A stretch of DNA of 64,000 bases from contig JAUFSD010000025.1 of the NCBI GenBank assembly GCA_033030425.1, positions 1 to 64,000 of the forward strand. The letters run 5' to 3'. This document shows positions 22,756 through 34,141 of this stretch, in pieces. A model generated the notes under the pieces. That model made no database searches and was not told the origin of the DNA. It was given only the letters and a program-made list of their open reading frames with translations. Made by a program: the position numbers and the translations under genes. The first letter of the stretch is position 1; the number at the start of each line of letters is the position of its first letter. This DNA is from Verpa conica (lineage: Eukaryota; Ascomycota; Pezizomycetes; Pezizales; Morchellaceae).

Positions 22756-23804
22756 CGTGTCGCTGTAGAGGGTACTTCTAGGAGGAATTGGGGGTGCCAC
22801 AGGTTCTCGTGATCCAACGAGGGGTAGAGTCTATATCTATGAGTGAGATGAGAGCCTCCGAGAGGTATAGATATCACAAGTATATGATAATTGATGGTTG
22901 AATGACGGAACGAAACAATGAATTAAGTATGGGGAGATTGGGAGGTATTACAGAAATACACGGATAACCCAACAGAAAGACAACAGGGGCCATTTATGTA
23001 AGCATATCCACACAGAAACCGAAGCCTTTCTCCGCCACCATTACTACAAGGGCAAATATCGCATATCTTTTGGAGCGCAATAATCCCACTTCATCTATAA
23101 TACCGCGGTTTGACGGGCATGACAAAGTGTCCCAAGACTTCTCTCAGGATGAAATCTCTGAGGCGTATGATACCTTAGGACTTCCGATATCAATACATGT
23201 TTGTCAAAACACTAGCTAGCACCATGGCTATTTAGAGTAGGTTGATACACGCAGGGGAAAAATTAGAGGCGGAAGAATAATCATGGCCATACTAGGTATC
23301 CCGGGCCACAGGACCTTTCCATATATCTCGGGGCTTTATAATACCGATAGGCCACAGGACAAAAATTCATTATGTCTCGTGTGCATCAAGTTCAGCTGCG
23401 CATGGATACCTACAAGCAAGCGGCATGCAGAAGCCCCGCCTTGACTGGTTTGTAGAGAGTTAAACATCAACAGGTTTGATCCTGACAGTTGGCTAAGATC
23501 GTAACTGAGACCACACACTTCCCCTAACAGATACCAACCACCACTTGCTCGTAATCGCACAACGTTTTGAGAACGGACTGCTATTGAATACATACAAAGC
23601 TCGTAGTTCCAAGACGATTCCAGAACGGCCTACTATTGCATACCATACGGAATTGTGGGCTTGGTTTGTTTTTTGTACGAGTAGATCCGTAAATCCATTT
23701 CCCCTAACGGGGTCTGCTAACAAGGTCTTATGCGGCCGAATTCAAACTGGCCGCCTAAATAAGGGAATGATCCGAGGGCTTATTAACATTGCCTCCCCAA
23801 CCCT
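22756..23804. other. Kinase-viperin intergenic, part 1
   Basis: No gene. A stretch at about 23545-23670 (TGCTCGTAATCGCACAACGT ... CGGCCTACTATTGCATACCA) is related to the foldback at 24690-24845, so it is probably a relic of the same repeat. Confidence 0.45.
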
Positions 23805-24104
23805 GTATACCAGCTGAAAGATAAAGTCTGTCACTTTGGGTACGAGTCGCAACAGGGCCTCCACACCAAAAAATGAAGCACTCGCGCAACAACCCAAGTA
23901 GTACATCTTAATGATAATATTCTATTAGTGGTCTTATTCCTACCATACCTCAGCTTCCTCTCCCAAGTCCCCTATAGTTTTTTTTATTCCCCGTATTTTC
24001 AGTGGCAATAAAATCAGACTAATGTAGGCACTTCACTTCTTGGTGCGGGGGCTCCGTTGCGACTCATACCCGAAGTGACAGACCTTATTTTTCAGCGGGT
24101 GTAG
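23805..24104. mobile_element. MITE with inverted repeats of about 65 bp
   Basis: Left arm from about 23807 (TACCAGCTGAAAGATAAAG, then TCTGTCACTTTGGGTACGAG, TCGCAACAGGGCC). The right arm, read on the other strand from about 24102, is CACCCGCTGAAAAATAAGG, then TCTGTCACTTCGGGTATGAG, TCGCAACGGAGCC. A TA dinucleotide flanks both ends, as in Tc1/mariner-like elements. There is no transposase. It sits between the kinase and viperin genes. Confidence 0.78.
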
Positions 24105-24261
24105 GCAGCTTAGCAGTATTCTAGACGGTTGACTAAGGTCTCTGGCCAGTTAGGACACGTCTATTTACAGATCACAGATCAATTTCCTTTTCTGAATGGG
24201 CAGCTTCAATTTGGCCACATGAGTACAGCCTTTGGTAGAAACATAAAGTTTAGGTTAGTGT

Positions 24262-24605
24262 TTGTCGCGGAGGATTCAGTCCCCAAACGAACCGGGAACC
24301 GCGCCAAGAAGATGCCCCGAACTACCCCACAGGGCGGGGCGGCCCGAGATTCTTCTCAAGGGGCAGCGTAACCACAGGGTACAACTCAATGGCAAGGTAA
24401 CTATCCGTGGGCGGTTCCCTGGCCGGGGGAAGCCCTGCTCTACACCCCCACGCATATACTGCCATCCATACGACTCCCACAGTGCTTTAAAACTCAATTA
24501 CAGTCCTCAAAGACTATATATGCCGATTTCGCTTTAATTGTGGCCCCGATATATATGCATGGCCCCGCCCCGCTCTTTGCTCAAAATCCGGAACCGCCCA
24601 GCCCT
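24262..24605. repeat. Dispersed repeat R1, copy 3, partly inverted
   Basis: The right half (24455-24605) repeats the R1 blocks ACTGCCATCCATACGACTCC, CACAGTGCTTTAAAACTCAA, GACTATATATGCCGATTT and CAAAATCCGGAACCGCCC in direct orientation. The left part (24262-24345) is the terminal GGTTCGTTTGGGG...GGTTTCTT-type block in inverted orientation. The copy is therefore rearranged or composite. Confidence 0.65.
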
Positions 24606-24689
24606 GAGACTTATTGCCTGCCCCTAGTGCCTATAATCGAGTGGCGTCTGGAAAACCGACCAGACTCGCATACCAACAAATACATAAAT

Positions 24690-24845
24690 CTCAATACTCG
24701 TACTTGCAAGACGTTTCCGGATTGGCCTACTATTACATACCATACAAAAAGTATGCCAAGTCTACAATTTTTTGCGGTATGCAATAGTAGACTATTTCGG
24801 AAACACCCCGCAATTACGAGCACAATTAGTATGGTATACAGGTCT
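24690..24845. repeat. Foldback repeat
   Basis: CTCGTACTTGCAAGACGTTT followed by CCGGATTGGCCTACTATTAC and ATACCATAC (left) pairs with GGTATGCAATAGTAGACTAT, TTCGGAAACACCCCGCAATT and ACGAGC (right). The arms are about 60 nt and imperfect. The open frame 24540-24998 across it is a by-product. Confidence 0.6.
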
Positions 24846-25480
24846 AGTCGGTTTTCTAGACATCGCCCGATTACGAGCTCTTATCGCCAAAGACTAGCAG
24901 TGGCCAGCAACACTATTATAGAAACAATGATTTACAGGCAGGATCCTATGGCCAGTACCACTGCCAGGATCTTCGCCGAGAACCTAGAGATCCAATAGAA
25001 ACATTTACAACAATCTTGCCGGTCACTGTATTTAAGCCTGTGTTGGGATGTAGATCGTAGGTGTAGTCAGTGCTAAAAGCGCTAGCTGTCAGGCATTCCC
25101 AGGATTTAATTACAGAGACTTTGATTCTTTCCTATGAGGCCACCTTGTTAAATCTATATGGTTTCCAAATTCTAGAAATGGTCGTCGGTATAATATGATA
25201 GTAAACAAGATATAGTGCTCCTGGTAACTGTATTCCGAGAACGCTTAGAGCCAACGAGGTACCCCGCACTTCCCTAATATGATATAACTTTAGTCCAATC
25301 GACTTGCCGTAACCTGGATCTAGATCTATTTGCACAAAATCCTATAATCCGGCCCAAGTCCTTTACAAAAGGAAAAAATCCCTCAAGCTACTGAGAACTA
25401 CAACAAACTCTTAAACACTTTCGATTCTTTAGCTTAATCACTTACTCCAAGGCGAAATCCTTACTACGATCCTGCCCGGC

Positions 25481-26464
25481 ATGATTCTCGGATTGACATC
25501 AATCTTATTTGCCGTTCTGGGGGCCATCATATTCAGTATTCGTCGTCGTCGCAACTCCCGTGGCCCTATACCTGTCTCTGTCAACTACTTCTACACCCGA
25601 AAATGCAACTATGAGTGCGGTTTCTGCTTCCACACGGCGAAAACTTCATATATTCCACCCCTTGAGGATTCCAAACGAGGCCTTATGCTCCTAAAGGAGG
25701 CCGGAATGCGGAAGATCAACTTCGCCGGGGGGGAGCCGTTCTTGTACCCTAAATATTTAGCTTCTTTACTTGTCTTTTGCAAGGAAGAGCTAGGAATCGA
25801 ATCGGTGTCAATCATCACGAACGGAAGTCTCGTCACAGAGAAATTTCTCCACGAGTACGGAAAATATATCGATGTCCTTGGGGTCTCTTGTGACTCTTTC
25901 AACGAAGAAACAAATATCCTCATCGGCAGAGGTAAAGGCGGGCATATCGAAAAGTTCAAAAACATCTCGCGATTATGTAAGGAGTATGGCATCAAGTTTA
26001 AAGTCAACACGGTCATTAACCGCTTTAACTTCGATGAGGACATGAACGAAGAGATTCAAGCAATCGACCCCTTCCGTTGGAAATGCTTCCAGGTGCTTGT
26101 TGTTGACGGGGAGAACGACTCCCAGTCGACCCTTCGAGATGCTTCGAGATTTTGCATAACAGACGATGAATTCCAAAAGTTCTGCGATAGGCACTCCCAT
26201 AACAAGTTCTGTATCCCCGAGTCGAACAAAGTCATGAGAAGCTCGTATCTCCTTCTCGACGAGTATATGCGATTTCTCGATAAAGGTGCTAAGCTAACTA
26301 GCGAGTCGATATTGGATGTTGGGGTAATGCCTGCTTTGGCAAAGATAAAATGGGACGAGGAGAGCTTTTCCATAAGAGGGGGAATTTATGATTGGAGCAA
26401 GGAGACCAAGAGTTCTGACTCAGATAGCGCTTGCTCATCCCCAAACCCAAAACTTGAATGGTAG
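25481..26464 (+). CDS. RSAD2-like: Viperin-type radical SAM enzyme (ddhCTP-synthase family)
   Basis: Intact, intronless, 327 aa. Residues 2-19 form a hydrophobic N-terminal segment (MILGLTSILFAVLGAIIF) followed by RRRR, consistent with membrane anchoring. The SAM cluster motif is CNYECGFC (Cys 42, 46, 49), followed by FHTAKTS, the viperin signature. INFAGGEPFL (79-88) carries the SAM-binding GGEP. ITNGS, CDSFNEETNILIGRGKG, VNTVINRFN and LLLDEYMRFLDKG all match viperin positions, and SILDVGV follows. The chain ends in LEW; animal viperin also ends in Trp, the residue reported to recruit the CIA iron-sulfur machinery. Viperin removes the 3' hydroxyl of CTP to give the chain terminator ddhCTP. 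Here substrate and antiviral role are inferred. Neighbours are a UMP-CMP kinase (divergent) and a CYTH triphosphatase. Human viperin is 361 aa; the difference is mostly N-terminal. Confidence 0.96.
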   Translation: MILGLTSILFAVLGAIIFSIRRRRNSRGPIPVSVNYFYTRKCNYECGFCFHTAKTSYIPPLEDSKRGLMLLKEAGMRKINFAGGEPFLYPKYLASLLVFCKEELGIESVSIITNGSLVTEKFLHEYGKYIDVLGVSCDSFNEETNILIGRGKGGHIEKFKNISRLCKEYGIKFKVNTVINRFNFDEDMNEEIQAIDPFRWKCFQVLVVDGENDSQSTLRDASRFCITDDEFQKFCDRHSHNKFCIPESNKVMRSSYLLLDEYMRFLDKGAKLTSESILDVGVMPALAKIKWDEESFSIRGGIYDWSKETKSSDSDSACSSPNPKLEW

Positions 26465-29400
26465 TTTATGAAGAATATTAGAAAAGGTGTGTTTTGGCAT
26501 TAATAATTATTATCTATAAGAAATTCTAACCCGGGGTAGGTACTGTATTGGCGAGAGGCTTTCTTCTTAGACTTTTAGAGAGGTCTCAGTGTTTTAGGGT
26601 CCTTCAGATAGAGTTCAAGAGCTAAAGAGCAGCTCAAAGTGGTTTTCTTTGTGAATTTTCCTTTATGTACAGTTAGTACACACAAGTGTTGGTTATAGAA
26701 CAGTTCTCATACGGCGCTCCCATAAACAATTCACTGGGTCACATTTATCAAAGCTCAAAATTTACTAAATTATTTCTAGCCCTAGCATTTCATCTACCTG
26801 GACTACCATCTATAGGCTATACTTCCTGAGTTAATAGAATTAATTATGAATCAAGAATCTACCGTCTTATCTTACCTCGAAAAGCTTAATTAATAATACA
26901 TTTTTTATTTACTCTACAGGAACAATCAAAAAGCGCGTGAAAAATTTGTAAAACATAGAATAGACATAATCTCTTATGTTTAACAGACACTCTACGGGAA
27001 AACCAAGAGGAATATTGATCAGTTTCAACGTATTCGGCGGGGTTAAGGGGTCAGACCGACCTTTGTACGGAGGCCTATACCACCCAAACCGCCACTACAT
27101 AGGAAATATGAAATTAAGTAAACGGCCTACAATTAATAAAATAATAATAGGAATACAGCTTTGTATGGTATAAGCTAAACACTATCAAATAGTGTCAGAT
27201 TAGTGCTAACCTCTAGCCTCCATAGACTACTCTAATCTAGCGCAATCTCCAGGGTCCAGCAGGCGGGCCCCTAGCTAGCAGGTGCAATCCCAGTAGGTAA
27301 TTCTCCTCAGCACTTAAATTCCTAGCTAGTTAGGAGATCTTTACTTTTGCTAGGTGTCATGGAACGTGGCTCCAAGAATGTCTTGGCGTGTACCATAAGA
27401 GCCAAGTGAGGCTCTTAGACTAGATCATTATCAATAATATATGTCATATCTCTCATAAGCAGGTCTAAGTGCTGTTGGGAGCCAAGCTTTATACGGGGCG
27501 ATATCACACTAGGCCCAGGCCATAATTTAGATATTTACTAGACTTAGTTTAAAATCAATTACTAGCGCTACCTACAAGGCCTCTAAATAATATAGGCTAG
27601 TCAAATAGAAGACTCGAATGGTGTCTCTTTAGATGTTACATTATAGCATTCTCTTCCTATGTACGATTCCCAATTTCCAATCTTCCAAATTCTTTTTTAT
27701 TTTATTTATCTCCACTTTAGGCACTAAAAGCTACCCTAACCCTATCCCCTCCACCACCCATATTAGAGTAGTATTGGAGCCCCCTCTACTATAGTGGTAC
27801 TATAGCGGAGGGGTCTCAACAATAATCATTACATCTTGATCCAACAGTCATTGTTTTGTTGTTTATTTTCAATTTTCAATTGTAGTAGTGGTTTAGCTCG
27901 TATAGGCCTCCGTACATCCGGTCTATTCACGAATAGCCTAAGAAAATCATAATTTGATAGTGCATTTTTGGGTGCACTGGGGGTCAGGCATGGACTGGGT
28001 TAACGTCATCTGATTAACCGACTGCAGAATAGTATTCGAAGGGTTTGTCTGAGAGGTATGGGTTTTGATGTATTTTCTTCTAAGCTACTGAGAGTTATAT
28101 AGTACAAGACCTTGTCTAGATTATCATGGGATACACAAAGTGTCTTCTCTAAAGTATTATGTCAATACCAGTTCTATAAACGATTTTTAGTTGGTTCTTT
28201 TCCAGACCATTAGTCAATCGACTGGGTGAGTCAAAAGTTCATGAGGGGCGGTCCATTCGCAAAATCCCAATGTTGGCCTAGAACTGAATGGCCCAGAACA
28301 GGTACAGATAAGTGTTTCCGAGCCAGGATCTCACGATTTTGGAAATACTCAACCTTAAAGCCTAGAAATTTCTAGATATTCCTAGGCGATTTATGAATGA
28401 GTATTAAATAACACTGATGTTTGTACAAGACACGGCAGCATCACAGGATTCAAACGGCTGGCGAAGACGCAGAAAGAGGTATGGTACAATATTTTGTTGA
28501 GCGATTTTTGTTCTCATCTGGCAGGATAGGCGTTTTATGAATTGACAATGTTACTATACTGAACTTTCTGTTTGATAGTTAGTTGCGCACCTCGCTACAA
28601 TGAAAACCAAAACTTTTAACGTTCCTTCTACAATACTCCCGTCCGGATTAAACGAACCCATCCCAAGATACGGAATCAGGAAAGATGTCGGCGATCAGAG
28701 AGAACGGATCCGGAAATATACCCTCGAAAAAGAGAACTGAAATCTTTCCGGCGACATGGAGGTGATGAATTTTCTTAGAAATATCGGTACTGAACCAGCT
28801 ATCAAGCCTTTTGGTACGGCGGGTCTAGCTTAGCCTTTATCTAAGTATTCCTCAAGCTATTTAGATTACTTTTTCTGTGCGTGGTATTAGTTTCTTAGTA
28901 AATTTTATTCTACACTCTAATACTAAAGAGGAAGCAAAGGTATCATCTAACCTACTATATCCTGCTTTCCTCTCTAAACTATCTGTAGTTCATAGGCCAT
29001 ACAAGCATGCCTCACTAGCTATATGGGCATGTCTCTTGTGTATTCCCTGGTCTAACTGCTATATCTTACTTCGTTTAGTTTCATACAGCACGTAACCGTA
29101 AAGACTTCCTGATCGAAACCCAATGGTTCATTATGTAAGAAATCAGCAGATTATATCCTACGTATTACGGCCTATTGCACATGACCGGCCACTATAATTT
29201 AGCTTATTTATAACCCTTCAGCCATAGTTCAATAGCTCGGCAACCTTCCCCCTAATGCTATAGTAGCTCACCCTAAAGGTCCTGGTTATTTCTGTTATCC
29301 TATAAGGCCTATACCCTATTACATAGTTTTACGTGAATACTAGTTATAGATAAGTGGATTTAGAAATAGCACCATAGAAGAGAGTAGTGCGCCAATGATG

Positions 29401-32400
29401 ATTCTGCTGAGAAGTAGTTAAGAGCCAAATGTATTGTAGGGGGACAAAAGTACCCAGTCACCTACAAGCTAGGTAACGAAACGTTCGAGATGAGTATCAC
29501 TACAATAGATGAGAAACAGGGATTCCAACTAGAGAAAGAATATATTCATAGTTAGGGTTAGGGTTTACAATGTCGGGACCGGCCAAGGAAATTACCATGA
29601 CCCCAGAGACCGCACCGTAAGCAATACTTACATAACTCTTCCCATAACGGGTTCCTTACTAGTCTTTTAAGATCAGAAATGCACTTTTCCCTCTTAATAT
29701 AATTAAGGCTACTGGTTAACCAATCTAGACAATCATTGAATTTTATTTTAAAGGCCGTACGTGAAAGATAGGGGTTACTGGCTTACTCAGCTAAAACCAA
29801 CAAATAGGAAGAATGGTTTATGGATTTATAAATCCTCGGGCACTAGTTAGGCATCATCGCTAGTATATAACTCTAGATATACAGATCCCCTAAGCCTCAA
29901 GTTTATTGGCTCGACGGACCAGAGATACATCAAAAGAAGGCTACCCAAGCTTAATGTCAGAGTACATGCCGGATTTGACTTATGTCCCTAGGGTTTATTG
30001 ATACTTGGATAGTCATAGAACTGGGTAGAAAAGGTGCCTCACATAGCACCATAGCCAGCAAGTAAACTCTAGCGCCGTGCTCATCTATAAAATTCAGTTT
30101 TTTATATACTCTACTGGCCCATACCTCTCCAGCTGCTGGCATTTCCATGCAGCATTTCTAATAGCCATATATATGGTCCGAGAACCGTCTGGTGTTATTT
30201 ATAATCGGCCTGATCAGAAATCAATTAGTTATTCTCATCCGGCCCAGAGCTATGATCGAGTTGACCATATATGATGAGCTATACTGTCTCAATACAAACT
30301 CGTAAGATCCTGTTCTTCGTATATCGTGCCACAATACATAACTACCGCTATATATATTGCCATGCCCGCAGAAATAAGTGTCCAGTTAAGATTTGCCCCA
30401 CCGTACCCAAGAGGTCAGTGCCAATTAGACACTATAAATTAACCTATCCGCTCAGTTATAGCATTGTATACCTATGGGCAACTACAGGGTGTCACTTTTT
30501 AGGGGTGGGAATTTGGATTAGGCCTAGTAGTAGGAGTTCCTTGTTGTGGTGCTTTCCCAATAGAATTTCTAAGCTAACCTTACATATCTAGCTGTAACAC
30601 GACAGCCCTAACTCTATATATGTTCGCCCTAACGACATAAAAAAATAGAGCTGTCACCAGGCTCGGCTGGAAATGATGGAAAATCAGCTATGTTTTGGCT
30701 GATTGACTAATCTGACGGGTTATAATCTGACCTCGGGAATAACTTATATTGCGAAACACTTTTCTGAGCTATGTACGCCATGTGAAACAGGTATCGGGTC
30801 TGCGGGAGTAAGGGTTTTGGAAGGGGATGCTACAGCGCGGCCGGACATCTTTATTTCTCTTGGCCCCCGCGATCGTACCTAGTTTGAGTCCGGGGGAAGA
30901 TGGCATGCGAGAAATCTCGCTTGGGAAGCTCCGCGATCGAAACCGAGAGCTGAGATATGTTTTCGCGAGATCTCAAGGGCGTTCAGACCACATTAGAATC
31001 AAGCGATGTGATACCAGGTCTGCGGCGCACTATCACGATCGGCCTAGGCCGGCTTACCCCTTGGTCTAGACTTTTAAATAATTACCGAGCTGTATAGGCA
31101 TAAGGACCTTGGGTATTCTTTAATTAAGGTAGATTGAGGGATTCCTGTGTTAAGATGACTTGCTTCCGCTTTGTCTAACTAGATATCGTAGCCAATTAGG
31201 AAGTCCATAGCCAAAGTAGAAGACTTGCTTTTAGGGGGTTCATTATGAGTGACCTATGATCATAAGAACATATTTCGTGAGCTTTATCACACCTTCACTA
31301 GAGAGGTACTTCCTACCAGAATTCAACTATTATGGAAGAGTAGAGTCCTCGAACGCTCCCTCCATCCTCCCCCCGGGCAAGAGCGGAAGACAACTCTCAT
31401 TCACTACCGGCTAGAGAATACGCGGTGATGAACGTGCTCGGTCGGATTCACCGGTCGGAGGACTGGGGGGCCGATACTCCAGACACCATATATGCTACAT
31501 AGCGAGTGACCAACTATGCCCCAAGTTTTTCCAGCCGAATATCGGGGCTTAGGCACTGGCCGAGTGGATCGGAATTGCGGGGTCAGTCAACCCTGCCCAA
31601 CACTGACAGTTGTTTCCATGTACCAGCATACGCGTACCCTGTCCTGTATTACCTACATGCCCTGATCCTTTCGTATGCTAGCTTGGCAGCATATAACGGC
31701 TGATTCTGGTGCATGATGTGTCACTACTGTAGCCAAGGGAATGACTGCGCGGTGAGCGAGAGAATTCAGTGGATGTGCAGGAATGCTTATCAATTATCAA
31801 AAACAGCAATAGGTTCACTTTTTGTGGCGGATTGAGTGACCTGAGAGAATATTCGCAACTTTTTACACCATGCACGTACCATCAAGACGAACGATCCTCT
31901 TGTTTCAGGGCAGGATTTGTTTGTAACGCGAGTTTAAAGACTCAACCCCATCGCTGGAATCCCCGTGAAGGACAAGATTGCGCTGAAGATCTATGTTGGC
32001 GTCTGTGCACGCCTTGGTATTGCAGGCAGCGGCGATTGTGCCTTGCACATATTTTGTGCATGGGTATTTTTTTTATGATTGGCGAGAAAAGGGACATGGA
32101 AGAGAGCTGAGAACAGTATAAGGATCTGACAACAAAACACTTATCGGAACAAAATGGGTAAAAAGTTGAACTGGTTCTTGTTCGCGGGATAGGAAATCCG
32201 GACGCCTAAAAATAAAACCTCCACCGCAGATGAAAGCGACCAACCCAGGAAAAAAAGAGAGCAAGAGATAAGAAATTATCTATGCAAAATAAATGTCCGG
32301 GAGAAGGCCGCGGCCCGTTGCTCCCCCCGTGCATCTGAGAACGTATCCAAGGTGCCATCTCGTCACAAAAGCAATCACGCTCGTACAATACCAAATAAGA

Positions 32401-34141
32401 TAGAAAGACCGCTAAGAGTAAGCATAAGAATCCTTAAGAGGGAACAAAAATTATAGCAAATCATCTCTCTTGTGCCTCAGGAAACCCGGCAAAATAGGCC
32501 TGAGATGGTAAGAAATTGCCAGCGTGGCCAGCACTATAGCCCCCCAAGATACTATACAAAGCAAACATGAACAAAGATCCCTTATGGAAAGAATAGGAGA
32601 GATAAAAAACGAGGGTAATTTTTGTTGAATTAGTTCATTATGTACATGGCCCGAGAAGGCCGCTGCAAATGCTCTTCTGGGGTAGCAAAGTGGCAAGGAG
32701 ACTTACCTATTACGGCGATAAAATTCCTTATTTAGTATCAGTTTGAGCAAACACCTTTTTTTTTCTTTCTCCACCTTAATTTGTGGGGCTTCTCCCCGTC
32801 TTACTGCTGCAAATACTCATCGACTTCATCCAAACACCGGGGGAACGGCTTCGTACATTCGGTGGAAGAAATGTCACTTCATTACTTCGTGCCTTCACTT
32901 TGCATCTACATAAAGCCTTTTCCTCTAAGCTGATTCAAGAGAGATACGCGCGGCACCATGGCCTTGGGATAGTTTACGAGGGGCATTATCAAAGTAACAG
33001 GGAGGTCAATGCGAGAACATTGTTTCGAGGCCTAGTAGTGGAAGGGTTTATACTCCGACGATTCGTTGCTGGAAACGTACTATCTTTTGATACATTTTAT
33101 TTTACTGTCCCACCCTGCCAACATTTAATTCATACCTCGTTTGAAAGATCCGGAAGAAGCAGGAACATGATGAGTTCAGTGATATCTCGTTGTTGGCAAG
33201 GCCGCCGGCAGGCTTGTTAAGATGATGGGTTCGGCGGAAGAAGCGGGTGATATTTGAGGGTGTGTAGAATAAGAGATTTCTGGCGGGTGCTTTCGGGCAT
33301 GTAGTTATCTCCGGCGGGGGATATATCATCCCTCCAATCATTAGTCCTTTCAATAATTAAATGTAGAGTCTGTCTTAGGGCTGATTAGCTACATTTCCCA
33401 CACTTGGGCAAGAAGTTCCTATTCGAATGATGTGTTCAATCTGGGGGACGCACCCCAAAGAGGTGAGAGCATCAGCACTGGCCAGTTCTTCTCAGGTGAT
33501 TGTAATGTAGGATTTGTTTCTATTTGTTTCTCGCCTTTTCTTCTTAATCGAGTGATGTGGGGTGATGCCGAGCTATCTTGGGCTCCCCCGGACAAGTAGA
33601 GCACGTAGAAACAAAATTCAAATAAAGCAGTGATAAGATTTTTAATTATAGTCACTCAAGGCCGCAAGCCCAGTTTGGTACCAAATCTTAGAATTCTAAT
33701 CTCAACAGCCTAAGGGCCGAGGCAGAGAAAGCACAGGATTGGAAAGAATGTTAACTACTCAGCTGGATTATCCAATGGGACAAGATACCTACAATAGAGA
33801 AATACCCAGTCTAGCTTATATTGCAATGAGAAAAAGCAAACAAAAATAAAACCCTGAGTGCCTATACGCCGACGAGACCACAAAAGTACTTATGATTAAT
33901 TCATTCATTCACGAGAACACAGAATGGGGGGGAGGGAAATATACTGAAATAAGAAATGGTATCTTTATTTTAGATCTATGTAACCGTTATCCATACAATT
34001 ATAAATACAGAAGGTAAGTAATATATACAGCAATATTGTCTAATACAACTTCCGCCAGCAGGAGTTTGACATGCCTCGATCAAACCTCTCCAGAACTCCT
34101 GTAGCCGTTTTTTTTTTTAGAGATGACAAATGAAAAAATAA
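26465..34141. other. Gene-poor, repeat-like region
   Basis: Nearly 8 kb without a gene I can support. Open frames exist (for example 28877-29095, 30271-30591, 31769-32110, 32783-33220) but show no family motif, no splice-consistent extension and mostly biased composition. Telomere-like motifs occur at 27731-27749 and 29551-29567. An inverted repeat pair brackets 27052-27930. Decayed transposons are the likely content. Confidence 0.5.
27052..27930. repeat. Diverged inverted-repeat pair, possible decayed DNA transposon
   Basis: The left arm about 27052-27120 (CAGACCGACCTTTGTACGGA, GGCCTATACCACCCAAACCG, CCACTACA) and the right arm about 27870-27930 read on the other strand (TAGACCGGATGTACGGAGG, CCTATACGAGCTAAACCACT, ACTACA) match imperfectly. 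About 800 bp lie between, with no transposase frame. Confidence 0.5.

Noticed and set aside
24540..24998. 152-codon open frame between repeat R1 and the viperin gene
   Set aside because: It is made of R1 sequence and the foldback at 24690-24845, so it is a repeat artefact.
31769..32110. Cys-rich 113-codon open frame
   Set aside because: No signal peptide and no known Cys pattern; another frame of the same DNA looks equally protein-like.
32783..33220. 145-codon plus-strand open frame
   Set aside because: Protein-like length but no recognisable motif, no splice-consistent neighbours, and it is in a repeat-like region.
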